Below the pieces are notes generated by a model that was not told where the DNA came from, ran no database searches, and saw nothing but the letters and a program-made list of their open reading frames with translations. This document shows, piece after piece, positions 1-12,600 of a stretch of 64,000 nucleotides of DNA. The stretch spans positions 15,714,501 to 15,778,500 of the forward strand of contig NC_134963.1 of the NCBI RefSeq assembly GCF_965638725.1, in the 5' to 3' direction. This DNA is from Aptenodytes patagonicus (taxonomy: Eukaryota > Chordata > Aves > Sphenisciformes > Spheniscidae). Positions within the stretch are counted from its first letter, which is position 1. The number at the start of each line of letters is the position of its first letter. Both the position numbers and the translations under genes were made by a program.

Positions 1-674
1 GCAGGTTGCTCGTTATACGCAGGAGGAGCAGCCCGGGGAATGAAGACTGAGTAACACTGAGAGAGAACCTGCAGGAGCAGTCAGACCTTGGGAGAAGATA
101 CAGGGAGAGCCTGTCTCAATACAGTCCTCTCTAGGTAAGGATAAACCTGTGGTTTGCTTGGTGCATGGGAGCACGTGTCTCTAGTCCAGGAGAGTCTTTA
201 CCTTCTACTTGCCTATGGTGTGTAAGCGTCTGTGTATTTAAGCTGAGGGCAATTAGAAGAGGGACAGACCCCTGAAGTTAAGGCTAATGCTAAGCCTTAA
301 CACCTTCTCTTTATTCATAACTAGGGGAAAGATATTCCCCCTGTGGCTCAGTGCCCCACTTTGGTCTTAGGGCAGCCTCAGCAGCATTCCTCTGTGGCAT
401 GTGGAGTACCTCACAGACAGTGCTGGCTCCATCTGTTCTGATCGGACGGCTGATCTGTGGCCTTGAGAGCAAAGGGACAAGTCTCCTACCCACAAAGTCC
501 AGCCTCGGTGCAGAGCAGTAATTGCTGCAGGCCCTGCAGCTAGAGGTCACTGCCGGTATCCCCTGCTATCGCTGCCCTTCACGCTGGCCGTGTTAACACT
601 CCTCTTTCCAGCTCTGTGGTTGCTCATGTGGCACGCAGCCCCACTCCGGGCTAACCAAAGGGGTTGCTCCATAC

Positions 675-3600
675 CTGCTTCCCAGTGTACAGTTTGGCGA
701 CTGGTATCAGCAGTCTCAAGAGAAGCTGGTCTTGCTCACTCGCCATGTTGGTTTCTACAAGTCCAAGCAGACGAACGATCTCCATAAGCAGAAGAAACGC
801 CCCTCGTGTCTGCACCTGCAAGCAGAGATAGCGGGGAGCTTCACTGGCAAGGATCTTTGACTCAGGCCGATTCCAGCCTGGTCTGCTGAGGTGCCATGAG
901 ATTATCTCAAAGGGATGCGCGATACTCGGACCTGGGCAAAATGCCACCCCTACCTGTACAGACCCACAGCTTCAGAGACAAAGACCACTGACCAGCCAAG
1001 GCACAAAGCATGAAATATTAAAGGTAGTCCGGAGCTGCCGCTCTTGGACACTACAATCTCGTACGAGGAAAGGGGCAATGCCATTTCATCAGGCCTGCTT
1101 GGAGCCTTATCAAAGCTCCCATCAGGCATCCAGGTCATAAATCCACATCCTTCCCAAGGGTGAGGGACATGAGACCGCACATCTCATGGTCAACCTCTGA
1201 GCACCAGGATCTGCAAGGCCTTTGACACATTTCTTGCTGAGCAACTTACTTCCCTGGCAAGTTGTGATTTGGGAAGCATCGGGATATGGAGCTCTGTAGC
1301 CCCTGTACATAGTGATGTGCTGTGGGACTATACAGGATCTGGCCTTTCTTTCAGAGGTGGAGTTCTGGCCCCAGGCTAAGAGATGCTGGAGCTTTAAGTT
1401 ATGTTTGACAGATGTTGACCACTTTCCCTCTCCCCCACCTCGCAAGAGGATTTTTAAATACTGTTTTGAAATGTTCTCAGGGTTACTGTTCTCCTCTATC
1501 CTTCCAGTTGCAGGGAATGATGAGGGAAGAAACAGGAAGAGCCAGCAGATCAATACCTGGCTCCGAGCCTGGTGTCACCGGCAGAATTTTGGGGTTTTTG
1601 ATCATGGGTCGGTCTACACGACACCAGGCCTGCTGGCGACAGACGGGGTACACCTGTCTCAAAGGGGGAAAAGGATCTTTGCACAGGAGTTAACAGGGCT
1701 CATTGAAAGAGCTTTAAACTAGATTTGAAGGGGGAAAGGGATAAAACCAGGCTCGCTAGAGATAAGCCTGGGGGCAGCATGCCGACGTTTGAGGGATGGT
1801 GTGCTAGCGAGGTCCTTCGGTCTGCTGTCTCAGTGGAGGTAGGGGATGGAGATCCATGCGGCAGCAAAGACGCAAGGGTTATGGATGTGTTAGAAACCAC
1901 GGAAGCGCCTGAGAATGGTCACGTAGGAATTTAAGAGTTTCTCTCCCCAAAAAGGTGGTGGATCAATACCCCAACTGAAGCGCATCTACACCAGTGCACG
2001 CAGCATGGGCAACAAACAGGAGGAGCTGGAAGCCATTGTGCAGCTGGGAAACTATGATATAGTTGCCGTCAGGGAAACATGGCGGGATGACTCGCACAAC
2101 TGGAGGGCTGCAATGGATGGCTGTAAACTCTTCAGAAGGGATCAGCAAGGAAGGAGAGGCGGTGGGGTAGCCCTGTACGTTAGGGAGTGTTTTGGTTGTC
2201 TAGAGCTTGACGATGGTGACGATAGGGTTGAGTGTTTATGGGTAAGAATGAGGGGGAAAGGCCAACAAGGCAAGATATCATGGTGGGAGTCTGTTATAGA
2301 CCACCCAGCCAGGATGAAGAGGCAGACGAAATATTCTATAAGCAGCTGGGAGAAGTCTCACAATCGCTAGCCCTTGTTCTCCTGGGGGCCTTCAACTTAC
2401 CAGATGTCTGCTGGAAATACAATACAGCGGAGAGGAAAGTCTAGAAGGTTCCTGGAGTGTGTGGAAGACAACTTCCTGACACAGCTGTGAGTGAGCCAAC
2501 TAGGGAGGGGGCCCCGCTGGACCTGTTGTTTGTGAACAGAGAAGGACTTGTGGGTGATGTGATGGTTGGAGGCTGTCTTGGGCATAGCAGTCACGAAATG
2601 ATAGAGCTTTCAATTCTTGGAGAAGGAAGGAGCGGGGTCAGCAGAACTGCCACCTTGGTCTTCTGGAGGGCAGACTCTGGCCTGTTTAGGAGCCTGGCTG
2701 ACAAGAGTCCCTTGGGAGGCAGTCCTGAAGGGCAGAGGAGTCCAGGAAGGCTGGACATTCTTCAAGAAGGAAATCTTCAAGACGCAGGAGCAGGCTGTCC
2801 CCATGTGCCAAAAGACGAGCTGGCAGGGAAGAAGACCAGCCTGGCTGAACAGAGAGCTCTGGCTGGAACTCAGGAAAAAAAAGGAGAGTTTATGACCTTT
2901 GGAAGAAGGGGCAGGCAACTCAGGCGGACTACAAGGATGTCGTGAGGTTATGCAGGGAGAAAATTAGAAGGGCCAAAGCCCAACTAGAACTTAGTCTGGC
3001 TACTGCCGTAAAAGACAGTAAGAAATGTTTCTATAAATACATTAGCAACAACAGGAGGACTAAGGAGAACCTCCATCCTTTATTGGATGTGCGGGGAAAC
3101 ACAGTGACAAAGGATGAGGAAAAGGCTGAGGTTCTTAATGCCTTCTTTGCCTCAGTCTTTAATAGTAAGACCAGTTGTCTTCCGGGTACAGCCGCCTGAG
3201 CTGGGAGACAGGGATGGGGAGCAGAATGAAGCCCCCATAATCCAAGAGGAAATGGTTAGTGACCTGCTACACCACTTAGACACACACAAGTCTATGGGGC
3301 CGGATGGGATCCACCCAAGGGTACCGAGGGAGCTGGCAGAAGTGCTCACCAAGCCACTTTCCATCCTTTATCAGCAGCCCTGGCTAACCGGGGAGGTCCC
3401 AGGTGACTGGAGGTTAGCAAATGTGACACCCTCTACAAGAAGGGCCGGAAGGAGGGTCCGGGGAACTACAGGCCTGTCAGCCTGACCTCGGTGCTGGAGA
3501 AGGTTATGGAGCAGATCATCCTGAGTGCCATCATGCAGCACGTACAGGACAACCAGGTGATCAGGCCCAGTCAGCATGGATTTGTGAAAGGCACGTCCTG

Positions 3601-6600
3601 CTTGACTAACCTGATCTTCTATGACCAGGTGACCCGCTTAGTGGCTGAGGGAAAGGCTGTGGATGTGGTCTACCTGGACTTCAGTAAGGCCTTTGACACC
3701 ATTTCCCACAGCATTCTCCTGGAGAAACTGACTGCTCATGGCTTAGACGGGTGTACTCTTTGTGGGGTAAAAAACTGGCTGGGTATCTGGGCCCAGAGAG
3801 TTGTGGTGAACGGAGTTAAATCCAGCTGGCGGCCGGTCACGAGCGGTGTTCCCCAGGGCTCAGTACTGGGGCCGGTCTTGTTCAATATCTTTATCAATGA
3901 TCTGGACGAAGGGATCAAGTGCACCCTCAGTACGTTCGCAGATGACACCAAGTTGGGCGGGAGTGTTGATCTGCTCGAGGGTAGGAAGGCTCTGCAGAGG
4001 GACCTGGACAGGCTGGATCCATGGGCCGAGGCCAATTGTATGAGATTCAACAAGGACAAGTGCCGGGTCCTGCACTTTGGCCACAACAACCCCATGCAGC
4101 GCTACAGGCTTGGGGAAGAGTGGCTGGAAAGCTGCCTGTTGGAAAAGGACCTGGGGGTGTTGGTCAACAGCCGGCTGAACATGAGCCGGCAGTGTGCCCA
4201 GGCGGCCAAGAAGGCCAATGGCATCCTGGCCTGTATCAGAAATGGTGTGGCCAGCAGGAGGAGGGAAGTGATCGTGCCCCTGTACTCGGCACTGGTGAGG
4301 CCGCACCTCGAATACTGTGTTCAGTTTTGGGCCCCTCACTACAGGAAGGACGTTGAGGTGCTGGAGCGTGTCCAGAGAAGGGCAACGAGGCTGGTGAGGG
4401 GTCTGGAGAACAAGTCTGCTGAGGAGCGGCTGAGGGAACTGGGGTTGTTTAGCCTGGAGAAGAGGAGGCTGAGGGGAGACCTCATCGCTCTCTACAACTC
4501 CCTGAGAGGAGGTTGTAGCGAGGTGGGGGTTGGTCTCTTCTCCCAAGTAACAAGCGATAGGACGAGAGGAAACGGCCTCAAGTTGTGCCAGGGGAGGTTT
4601 AGATTGGACGTGAGGAAAAATTTCTTCACCGAAAGGGTTGTCAAGCGTTGGAACAGGCTGCCCAGGGAAGTGGTGGAGTCCCCATCCCTGGAGGTATTTA
4701 AAAGACATATAGATGTGGCGCTTAGGGACATGGTTTAGTGGTGGACTTGGCAGTGCTAGGTTAATGGTTGGACTCGATGATCTTAAAGGTCTTTTCCAAC
4801 CTAAACAATTATACGATTCTATGAAAAATTTGCATGAAACTACTGCAGCCCAAGGGCAAGCGTTGGTGTTACACCACTTAAGAAAAGTAGTAGTGCCTGG
4901 GTGGGTGAGAGGAGAAGAACTGTGTGCCTTTTTGAAGTTTTAGTAGGGGTGGGAAGCCACCTGTGTCCTGTGGATTTAGTGAGCCGCTACACCTCAGTGT
5001 TGTGGCAAAGCTGTGAGACATTCTGCAGTGAGCAAAGGCCCACATGTGAAATTCCTCCCAGAGCCAGCGTGCCAATTCATGCTGCTCTCTTCCATTGTCT
5101 GTTACTGCCTTGGATGACATTCACATCTAGAGGCTGTACTTGAGCTCGGCGTCTTGTGGTCATGAGCACTGTGCAGGTACACAGTGAAGACAAACTTCTT
5201 GGAAGCTAAAGGGCACGGTGACTACGCAGGAATTCTCCAAGCCTGCTGGGAACAGCCCATCTCCTGGCGCGTGAGCTACCAGGGAAGTTGGATGAGTCTG
5301 TTATCAGCCTTGGACAAGAGTCTGTTAACTGCAGTTTAGGAGACTGTGGTGTCATGCTTGGACTCTGACGCTAATGGCCAACTTCAGAGGTCATGGCATA
5401 TGCATGTAGGTGCATGCATGAACTCTGGCACTCCTCTCAGGATAGCTCCCAGGTAATTGTTGTTTAGGATAACGTGAAGTCCAGCAGAGAAGCTAGGTCT
5501 ATTGTCAGATCAAATCCCACTAGAATATGACAATTCCCCTGCTGCATACATCTCACTGTAGCAGGAACAGCCTTCTACATCTGACTGTTGCACACAGAGG
5601 CAGGCTGGCGGTGCTCATTAGCAGCTGAGGACCTCTGCCCTCTTTCCTCGCCAACAGGGTCAGCTCAGCTCCCAAAAGCCTTACCTCCATCCGGGCTATC
5701 GTCTGCATGTGTAGGGGATGGTCCTTGAGAAGCTTCCCAAAGGCAACCCGCCTACGGGCGTACTCCCTGCTCAGACTGATCATCCTAGAGAGAATACAGC
5801 CAGGGGAAGCAGTTAGGCCAGCAACCTTCCACTTCTGAGCCTTCCCTTCCAGCCACCCCCACTGGAAGAACCCTGCTCAGCTGTAGCACACCAGCCTAGG
5901 TCACCCACCCACAGGCCAACCTTCTCCAGCACTGCTGGCTTCCAGACCTGTGCCTGCAAAGGCATTAGATGCCAATCAGTTGCAATGCTGAGCATTGCGA
6001 AGTCCCCTTGTCCTGATAAGCTGCTCCTTCAGCTCTGGGGGGATCCATGCTGCCTTCACCTTCTCATGGAAGCTACTGCACCAATGACGTTGTGGATCCG
6101 AGTTACGTTCAGCATGTTGGAGATGGAGGCCACTCCACGACCCTCTGCAGAGATCTGAAAGCATCAAGGAACAAAGGCCGACGTGAGCCTTTTGCACAGC
6201 CTTGGAAGCGGATGCATATCTAAGTGAAAGTTGTGTCAACAGACAGACAGATATATGCTGCCCACTCCGTCTCTGTCCTCAGGCACCACAAAGATCTGCT
6301 TGCTTTAAAATACGGCTGTCTCATTTTAGCCGAGTCTGTGGCACGACCAGAGAGGTGGCTTTGGAGACCACGTCAGCATGATCAGTTCTGGTCCCTGCTG
6401 CTCGTTCCTACCTGCATGCTACACGGAACTGTCCCTCAGCTGGGTCAACGCAACTGGATTAGGGAAACGACGAGCCTAAAATGACTTTTTTTTTCCTTTT
6501 CCCCCTCCCGTCTTTTCCTGAGCTCTTCTCAGCTCTGTCCCACACACAGCCCCGTTGCTGAAGCGCCCTGCGAAGTGAACAGCCAGCCACAGAGGTGGAA

Positions 6601-9600
6601 GAGAGGAACTTTTTCAGTTGGTATCACTGCCAAAACCCCCACGAGTGGTCTGCTGTGCCAAGCCAGCCCAGTCCCAAGAGGAAGGTGAAACCTTACGTAC
6701 TAGCTCTGCTTTAGCTCCATCTAGCCATAGCTCTGCTGTTGCCATCTGCCGCGTGCCCAACTTGTCTTTCAGCCTTTGCACCTGGATGCTGTTCAGCTTC
6801 CCCTCCTCATCTCGAACCTTCAGGAAGAACAGGGACAGGCCGCTGGAACCCTGGGGCCATTGAAAGGCACGCAAAGAAGATTTCATTACGATGAAACAAG
6901 GAAGAAAAAGGATGCCCCTGCTCCTTCACCTGGTTCCACCATCAAACAGACCTGTTTTACTTTTCCTTCAGCATCCGCTACCCTGGCCAGGGTTAATGTC
7001 ACATCAGAATCAGCAGCCGATGTAAACCATTTAAAACCATAGAGACGATATGTACCATCTGGCTGCTTTCTGGCCACTGTCTCAGTGCCATTAGCTGCAA
7101 GAAAGGAGAAGATCATCTTGGCTTTATGGGAACTTCTGTATCAGTCAATGCTGATTTTTGGTTTAAGCAGCAGCTCTTTTAAGTCATCTCTTGCTATCAA
7201 GATGGAGTATGGATTAGCTGCTAATCTCTTCCATGACACTGGATAAGAAATGCAGCCAGAGTTAAGTACTAGAAAGGAAATATGTTCTGTTTAACACGAG
7301 CCTTTCCAGCAGTTGCTCCAGGCTAACAGCTGGTAGTGGCAGTGCTTTGTAAGCAGAATGCACCACGGTGTATAATCCAGTGCCTCCATTTCTTTAGGAG
7401 CTACCACGGCCAAGAACAACAAAGGGTGCTACGGAATCGGGAGTCCTGCAATGATGCACATCTTTCACTCCACAGCTGACCCTTTCACTTCTTCCACCAG
7501 GAAACCAACTGCAGCTTCACGAGATGCAGGTGACTCCCCTTCCACATTTCTTGTCTCCGCAGCAGAGTTCTGAAGTTTCCCGGCCTGTCACACTATTACT
7601 AACATTAGTCAAGGCATAAAAGTTGAAGGCCCAGAATGCTTTCTCAGTCCCAGCTGGGATGGGTCTGACTGTCTTGCTCAAGGTTTAGATTATAGAGCTA
7701 GACATCAGTGTGTTACCTGTGCAAGGAACACAGCTCTGTACCTGCCTGCGCGTACTGCATGCATCAGCGGACAGAAGCTGGGCCTTTTGTTGGTTAAAAA
7801 GCAGAGCTAGGCAGAGGATTTGGATGACTTCTGCTGAAGTTTCCCAAACCAGCTACCTGGCTTTGTAAGTTCCCCACACCCTCCATTTTCTCGGTTCTCG
7901 CTAACACATCCAGCTGCTGCTGCAGTTGCTTCCCACCTCAGAACACGTACCAACATCAGAGCCTCCCCTGCGCTCGGTCATCCACTGGCCAGAGGTCCAG
8001 AACTTCTTGGGGTCACGGGATGTCAGATGGTCAAAAGCGTTTTTCAGAGATCCGGGAATACCTAGTGACTGTTTTGGGGGAGGGAAAAGAAACTTAGATG
8101 AACATAACACAGTAGATGAAATTAGGCAGTTGCCTTAACTAACACTGGTGTGTCCTAGGCTCAGAACGGACGGTCCGCAAGCAGGCGAGCGGGGCACTGA
8201 GTGTCCTGCACTGCAGTGCATCCGCATGTACTGCTGAGAGTCTGTGAAACTGCCCAGCTCCTACACAGCTGCTAGAGCACTGTGCAGACAGAAGGTGCAG
8301 ACTTCTGTCACAAAGGAGAGTGCCGAGCATCCCTACCCCCCTCGGATCCCTGCACCACTAGACATCTGGACAGAGAGCTTTCAAAACAGCACATGTGCCA
8401 GGGTATCGGCATACATTCATATACGCTGGATGTCACCAGCACCCAAAGAGCTGCAGGAAAGAGGTAACTGCCTTAAGCTTTTTTTTCTTTTTATTGAATT
8501 AAAACGCCCAGGGCTAGCTACTTAAGGGCTAGCTTTTCTCTGCATCCTACATAGCCACTGACATAGTGCAAAGGGTGTCGCTAAGATGCAGAGCCAAATC
8601 TTCAGATTGGGAAAGTCTTGCTAACTTGGTTAATTTACACCAGGTACGGATCTGGCCCAATACATTTAACTGCCACTCCACACAAGGAACAGGAAAACAA
8701 ACTATCGCATAGTAAAAACATATGGGACACCTTTCCAACTACCTGCGGTGCCCCAGGCTTCATGTGCTTTATTGTACAGTGTTCTAAGTAAATATAAAAG
8801 CTAGCCTGGGCACAAAGACTTTGTAATTAAAGGAGGAAGGCAGTGGGAGACGGAGCTGAGTCACAGAGCAAGGAAGGGCCATGCCCAGAGCCAGATGGCA
8901 GATCAGGTCTCCTCCGTCCTTGGCCAGTGCTCCAGTCTCTAACCAGCGCTGCCAGGACGTGGGCTGTGCCCTCAGAGACCAGCTGAGCTCATACCTCAAT
9001 GACTTTGGCTGCTCCATCAGTCATGGCCAGCGGACAGTTGAAACCTCCAGAGGAGCTTGAAAATAAATACAGTTTGACAGCCTGATGCAGACGGCTAGGA
9101 AAGAAAGAGAGTGAAAACAGACAGGTTATGCAGCAGTTCCACAGCAGGAGGACAAAACATCTGGACTAGGAAGAGAGGAACAAAATACAGCCAAAACAGG
9201 TGAGAATCAGACCGCTCATTTCTGAGAGGGCAAAAACTGTTTCAGCCAGGAAGAGAGAAGAGGAGCAGCAGAGTTTCTCAGTCCCAGAGGGACTGCCAGT
9301 GCAAGGCGGGATGGAAGGGACTGCTTGCCAGCTGGCGCACATTAAGTGCAGTTTTTAAAAAGAAGACATGTGGGTCTGTCCCCAGAGGCTAGAATACAAA
9401 GAAACTGCAAGTAAAATCCCAGACCTTTAGCTGCGTTACCACTAACGCATGTAAAGCTGGAGCAATGCAGGGAACTGCCAGGCCCCAGAATCAGGAAGGT
9501 GACATCAAAGAATATTGTGATCAACTGTAGGCCATTAGTTACGGCTTATCATTGCTGATGTGGAACATTACAGCGGACAGACACTGCTGTTCAGTACAGC

Positions 9601-12600
9601 GGTAGGTGTGCTTTTGTCCATGCATCGTCTGTTACCCATTATACAACAAGAAGTTCAGTCCTACAGGATGCTGCATATACCTTGCTAAGAATTAACCAGG
9701 AAGGCACCAGGTCATTCCCATTCTCCCCCAGTTACCTCCAGTTGGAGTATCTTCTCTCATAGGCCTCAGCAATCAGCCCCTCTTCTGCCGCAATCTCTTT
9801 CATCCTCCTCCAGGCCGAGCAGGTGACAATGTGATCCACCCGCTGCCCCCAGGCATCATACTGCCGAAACACAGGGGGGTTCAACTCGCATTCCCATCCT
9901 AGAGGTTTGATCTTGGTTAGAAGACGGTTTCCAAATCTCTCCAGATCCCGATTCACCTCCTCCAGTACCTGCGAAGCAACAAGAAGAGCTCTTCAGCACC
10001 CTGCTGGAAGGCAAGGAGCCTCAGTCCTAGCTGGAAAGGCAAAGGACTGACCGTATCGTCCTGCAGTGCTAGTGGTCTCTTGCCACTTGGCCCTTCCATG
10101 CGTTCTGTAATGCAGCAGGACAGCCTGCCTCTCAGCCTCTGCTGGCACAGCTGTGCTCAGCTGTCACTTTTTTTTTTCCCCCCTAAATAATTTTTTCAAG
10201 TTACTTTTGGCAGCATCTCTGGATTTTACAAAAGACAGAAGAGCTTTTGTATCAGGGCTGAGAACGACACAGATGCACATGAGCAGGGGGGTTGGACGAG
10301 AGGATCTCCAGAGGTCCTTCCAACCTCAGCCACTCTGTGATTTACTGCCGGAGAAGAACGCCAGGGGAAGAGCTGCCAAAAAGGGAAAGCCTTCATCCGT
10401 ATAGGAGAACTTCCACTGGCCTCAGTAGTTACCTGCCTATCAGATTAGAAAAGGAGGGACGGAGCAATCTTTTGAGCTTCAGCCCGGCACCCAGGGTGCC
10501 TAGATTCAAATTTCCACCCTGCATCCAGCTTCCTGAATGGCCCTGGATAAGGATTCATGTGCCCTCGTTTCAGCCAGGCTTGGCTGACTTGGACAGAGTA
10601 GTCTGTCCACAGTTAATGGAGGGAAACCGGCACCCGCAGAGGAGTGATTCATTCCAACCCTCTCAGATTCCTATTTTAAGGTGACAGGAATTGCCTTCTG
10701 CAAGTGCTCTTCACTGTCTGTGGCCAAAGCCTAGCGAAGTTGCCTAGACTTAAACAACCTGACTTATAGATGATTAAAATTAGGCCAGGTGGACCCAACC
10801 TCTAGCACTGTTGGACCCTTGTTAGCATAAATACATCCAAGACCATAATGAGGGTCACAGAAGCACCTGATCTTTCATTAGGGGACTATTTTTTGCTGTT
10901 CTCTACCCCCTCAAGAGATGCTCGTTTCCTCCTCAATATAACAATTGTGGCGATGAATGCCATAGTTGCTGTAACCAAAAATGGTGCAATTACAAAACAC
11001 ATTAATTTGCTGTTGATGAAATACAAACACTGCTTCTTCCTTTCCCTGCTTCCCCCTGTATTGATTTTTCATTAAACTACATCCCGTATGATTGATTCTT
11101 TCATCGTTCTGCCGTTCCGCGTGTGTAATGAGGATCCAGCACACACTGGCCAGTTAGTACTCTGGAAGTCTCCATCCTCAGACCAGCCAGTTTTCCTTCA
11201 GGTGAACGGTGAAATACTCAGCATTAAAAATCACAAAACAAGCCAAAACCATGCATGAGAGCCCTGTCAACTGGTACAGCTCACGCTGCCCTCCCGTTTG
11301 CTGTCGGTGGCGCTCAGCTGGGACGGGTGTATGCCTCCAACGCTTATCATAACTTGACAACAGTTTGAAGGTTGTTTTAGAGGCATAACCTAAGAACCCA
11401 AGGTTCATGGACTTTGCTGATCCCTGAAGCACAAGAACCTTTGGACTGTTTACCTGGTAGTTTTTTGTGGGCAGAAGAATATGAGTCTACCAAATAGGTC
11501 TCAGCACACTACAGTGAACTCAAACTACAGCAGTCCCTTCGCCTCATCCACATTTTCTAAAAAAAACCAAACCAGAGTGCCTATCTGTGAGCTCATGCCC
11601 TGACCACACTTAGCCTTACAAACCACCGTGTGGCCCGAGTGAATGTATTTATTTTCGAGGTAAAAGAACAAAATCAGAGCTCCTACATTTGTGACTGCTG
11701 ACTGTAACACACAGCAGCCTGGGCGCGCCAGAAAAACGTACACCAGGATACGGAGGGGGCATCTGTAAACCATCAGGGTCGGGGCTGAAGCTGCTACCTA
11801 GCAGCATCTGCTGGGTGGTCTCATTCACCCTCATCTGTCCTTTGATGTCCCAGGGATGAATATATTGGAAATGCGCAAATTATTGCATGTTAAGAGCGCA
11901 AACAGATGATCCTTTATATTAAAGGATATATTTTCAGGGGGATCAAAGATCAACAGATACCTCTCCACAACGGTGCCCAGAAAAAGCAGGTGCTTTCTTC
12001 TGTGTTCTCCAGAAACCAGCTTCAAAGAAAGAAAGAAATCTTTTGCTCCATTCCAGGAAAATGTCTGTGTTCACCACTGAACGCAGGTGAACAGTACAAC
12101 AGGAATCAACCTCCAGCGTGGTGTCTGCTTCAGTGGGACACACAAAGCATCATCTGTTGCTGCTCTCCTGGAGAGGAAGGTGTTCATATGGAGAGCCAGC
12201 TCTCAGGCTGCAGACGAGCGGGTGCTGCGGGAAGCAGACAGCAGCGACTGGGCTCTCCCTTTCAGCAGCGAGGCAACACTGCCCCGCTGGGACCAAGCAC
12301 AGAAACGTAAGGGAGATGCTGCTGATTCTCCGGTAGATTTTGCAGCCGCTTTGTCTCTTTGGGGAAGGAGTGGAGAGCAGCTCTCAGCCTTCGTGAAAGA
12401 CAGCACTGGTCCTTTTACTCTTTGGGAGATCTGAATCATGCTTCTTCCAAAGGTGCGGATTAGGAGCGAAATCTTCGTGCTTGCCCAAAGGCATCCTCCT
12501 TTCCCCCATCTCCTCTTCTGGCAAGAAGGCCACAGTGGTGCTTAGGGAGGCCTCATTCCTGTCTTTGGTGATGGCTGTGACAAAAGCAAGCTCCCAGGGT

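Larger units (their letters stand above)
1485..4828 (+). mobile_element. CR1 non-LTR retrotransposon (LINE), long but decayed copy
   Basis: A nearly complete CR1 LINE lies in the intron of the acyl-CoA dehydrogenase gene between exons 5784-5685 and 815-675, antisense to the host gene. Homology starts inside ORF1 ([10 protein letters not shown] at about 1487), so the 5' UTR and most of ORF1 are missing. It continues through the endonuclease and reverse transcriptase of ORF2. It ends with the CR1 3' UTR (GGTTGGACTCGATGATCTTA near 4767) and an ATTCTATG-type tail near 4816-4826 in place of poly(A). Frameshifts and stops break the endonuclease and linker parts, so the copy cannot move on its own. 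Confidence 0.95.

Noticed and set aside
1..674. Next 3' exon of the acyl-CoA dehydrogenase
   Set aside because: On the minus strand I found no segment resembling the expected GGxGY...E / WEG region with splice borders; the exon is taken to lie outside the window.
11649..11834. Possible extra acyl-CoA dehydrogenase exon ([13 protein letters not shown] frame)
   Set aside because: The flanking exons already join in phase with the family sequence (HLPPK then [12 protein letters not shown]), leaving no gap for it.
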